From Caldifarciminota bacterium (GTDB lineage: Bacteria; Hydrothermota; 32-111; QNBC01): a stretch of 7,822 bases of DNA. Location of the stretch: NCBI GenBank assembly GCA_023132105.1, contig JAGLYS010000006.1:1-7822 (forward strand), written 5' to 3'. The notes below the pieces were generated by a model. The model ran no database searches. It was given only the letters and a program-made list of their open reading frames with translations, and had not been told where the DNA came from. Of this stretch, positions 6,677-7,822 are shown one piece after another (within the stretch, counting starts at the first letter, position 1; the number at the start of each line of letters is the position of its first letter). Position numbers and translations under genes: made by a program.

Positions 6677-7654
6677 CTATGGCACTTCTACCATATTGAG
6701 AATTTCATTTATAACATTATCAGCTGTTATACTATCCGCTTCGGCTTCATAACTCATTATAATTCTGTGCCTCAAAACAGGATAAGCAGTATGTTTTATA
6801 TCATCCGGGATCACATATCCTCTATTATCCATAAATGCCCTGGCTTTACATGTATGGAGTAAATATATACTTGCTCTCGGTGATGCTCCATATCTTATAT
6901 AATGACTGTAACTATTCTCCTTATTTCTTGTAGCAAAAACCAAATCTATAATATATTTTTCAAGCTTTTCATCGATATGTATTTCTCTAACAATATTTCT
7001 CACATCTTTTAATTCATTTTTATTGATTACATTTTTTATATCTCCGAAATCTTCGTTTACAACCTTGTTCATAATTATTTTTTCCTCTTCCATCGTAGGA
7101 TAATCAACCCTTGCTTTTAACATAAATCTGTCAACCTGAGCTTCGGGAAGAGGATATGTGCCCTCCTGTTCGATTGGATTTTCGGTGGCCATAACAAGAA
7201 AGGGGGCATCCAGTTTGTAAGTAGTGCCACCTATAGAGACCTGTCTTTCTTGCATAGCTTCGAGTAAAGCACTTTGAACCTTTGCAGGAGCACGATTTAT
7301 TTCATCAGCCAGTATGATATTCGAAAATATAGGACCTTTTTTTGTTTCGAATTCACCTGTTTTTTGATTATATATAAGTGTTCCTATAATATCAGCAGGC
7401 AACAGATCCGGTGTAAATTGTATTCTTGTAAATGTTGAATTCATACAACTTGCAAAGGAACTTACCGTTAAAGTTTTTGCAAGACCCGGTACTCCTTCGA
7501 GTAAAATATGCCCATCACATAGCACACCTGTTAAAACACTGTCAATCATAGATTCTTGTCCAACTATTACTTTGTTTAATTCATTTTTGATTTTTTGTAT
7601 AATTATTGTCTTTTCCTTGACAGCTCTGTCAATTGTGTCAATTTTTGTATTCAT
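6677..7654 (-). CDS. moxR: MoxR-family AAA+ ATPase
   Basis: A 325-residue cytoplasmic ATPase of normal MoxR length and the first gene of the operon. The conserved sites are all visible: Walker A GVPGLAKT (54-61), Walker B IILADEIN (113-120, Asp117 and Glu118), sensor 1 ATEN (156-159), the PLPEAQVDRFM stretch (168-178) with the putative arginine finger Arg176, and sensor 2 GASPRA (256-261, Arg260). FTRIQFTPDLLPADIIGT (75-92) and LLEAMQERQVSIGG (130-143) are diagnostic MoxR segments. MoxR proteins form rings and are thought to remodel or activate VWA-domain partners by ATP hydrolysis; here the partners are encoded directly downstream. The ATG is fixed by AAGGAG five bases upstream. No feature suggests truncation or loss of activity. 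Confidence 0.96.
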   Translation of the reverse strand: MNTKIDTIDRAVKEKTIIIQKIKNELNKVIVGQESMIDSVLTGVLCDGHILLEGVPGLAKTLTVSSFASCMNSTFTRIQFTPDLLPADIIGTLIYNQKTGEFETKKGPIFSNIILADEINRAPAKVQSALLEAMQERQVSIGGTTYKLDAPFLVMATENPIEQEGTYPLPEAQVDRFMLKARVDYPTMEEEKIIMNKVVNEDFGDIKNVINKNELKDVRNIVREIHIDEKLEKYIIDLVFATRNKENSYSHYIRYGASPRASIYLLHTCKARAFMDNRGYVIPDDIKHTAYPVLRHRIIMSYEAEADSITADNVINEILNMVEVP

Positions 7655-7659
7655 TCCAA

Positions 7660-7665
7660 CTCCTT
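7660..7665 (-). promoter_or_regulatory. Ribosome binding site of moxR
   Basis: AAGGAG on the minus strand with a 5-base spacer (TTGGA) before the ATG at 7654. Strong Shine-Dalgarno match. Confidence 0.8.
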
Positions 7666-7678
7666 CTTACAAAAATAA

Positions 7679-7706
7679 ATATTACCTTAAAATACTATTT
7701 TGTCAA
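7679..7706 (-). promoter_or_regulatory. Sigma70-type promoter of the Bat operon
   Basis: The minus strand has a perfect -35 hexamer TTGACA (7706-7701), a 16-base spacer and a -10-like hexamer TAATAT (7684-7679), which matches four of six consensus bases. Start of transcription is expected near 7672, giving a leader of about 18 bases with the AAGGAG site. It is the only convincing promoter before the seven clustered genes, so the operon is probably expressed from here. The spacer contains a 13-base palindrome (7689-7701). Confidence 0.6.
7689..7701. repeat. 13-base palindrome in the operon promoter spacer
   Basis: AAAATACTATTTT is a perfect inverted repeat with six-base arms around a central C, placed between the -35 and -10 hexamers. 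It could be a small operator. It could also be chance, because the base composition is very AT-rich. Confidence 0.35.
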
Positions 7707-7775
7707 GTAATAATAATGATGTTTGAGTAGATACGTATGGACATACCTACCGGTTTAAGGAAATCCATCAATATA

Positions 7776-7822
7776 ATTGCAAGGAGTGGAACGACCTGTC
7801 TGCGTGTAATGCACAGGCAGGC
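7776..7822. repeat. Partial GC-richer hairpin element, probably a dispersed intergenic repeat
   Basis: The segment begins with ATTGCAAGGAGTGGAACGAC (7776-7795) and then holds an imperfect hairpin: CCTGTCTGCGTG (7795-7806), a TAAT loop and GCACAGGCAGG (7811-7821). About ten pairs form, two of them G-T wobbles in plus-strand RNA, with one C/A mismatch. Base composition is much richer in G and C than the rest of the window. The opening resembles, from memory, the widespread palindromic intergenic repeats of the form 'ATTGCGAGGAGCG.AGCGACG..GCAATC' found in many unrelated bacteria, with a nested hairpin. The matching right arm would lie past the window edge. Not verified by search. Confidence 0.45.

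Noticed and set aside
7707..7775. Small palindromes TACGTA and ACCGGT and the GTATG/CATAC pair upstream of the operon promoter
   Set aside because: They are too short and too close together to form a clear site or hairpin; nothing further is recognisable in this stretch.
1..7822. A wholly new biological system, CRISPR array or mobile element with coding capacity
   Set aside because: All large genes match the known Bat/MoxR operon design, and no transposase, spacer-repeat array, tRNA or rRNA can be seen.

Overview
The window is AT-rich, tightly packed bacterial DNA with every convincing gene on the minus strand. Its core is a complete Bat-type (Bacteroides aerotolerance) operon, read from right to left: a MoxR AAA+ ATPase, a DUF58 protein, a membrane protein with a DUF4381-like cytoplasmic part, BatA, BatB, BatC and BatD. 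This order is known from Bacteroidota, spirochaetes and related lineages. The two best promoters use the sigma70-type -35 hexamer TTGACA rather than the TTTG-type boxes of true Bacteroidota. I therefore infer a low-GC FCB-group, spirochaete or candidate-phylum genome, with no firm assignment.

Layout from right to left. At 7776-7822 a GC-richer, hairpin-forming segment that looks like a dispersed intergenic repeat runs off the right edge. At 7655-7706 lie the operon promoter and a strong Shine-Dalgarno site. From 7654 down to 631 the seven Bat genes follow with junctions between a 17-base overlap and a 4-base gap, so they are almost surely one transcript. At 567-630 a second promoter lies inside an interrupted inverted repeat. 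At 566-87 is a small lipoprotein of unknown function. At 70-1, starting 16 bases after the lipoprotein stop, is a thiamine pyrophosphate (TPP) riboswitch aptamer cut by the left edge, so a thiamine biosynthesis or transport gene should lie just outside.

How the genes work together: MoxR ATPases are thought to act as chaperones on von Willebrand A (VWA) domain partners. Here the ATPase is encoded with DUF58, which carries a VWA-like fold, and with two membrane-anchored VWA proteins (BatA, BatB). BatC supplies periplasmic TPR repeats, and BatD and the DUF4381-like protein supply periplasmic beta domains anchored by one membrane helix. The likely product is an envelope complex driven from the cytoplasm. 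Its client is not established in any organism, and the aerotolerance role is disputed.

I see no frameshift, insertion sequence, CRISPR array, tRNA or rRNA. The system is known; the less ordinary parts are the TPP riboswitch abutting an unknown lipoprotein, the inverted repeat around that gene's promoter, and the edge repeat.
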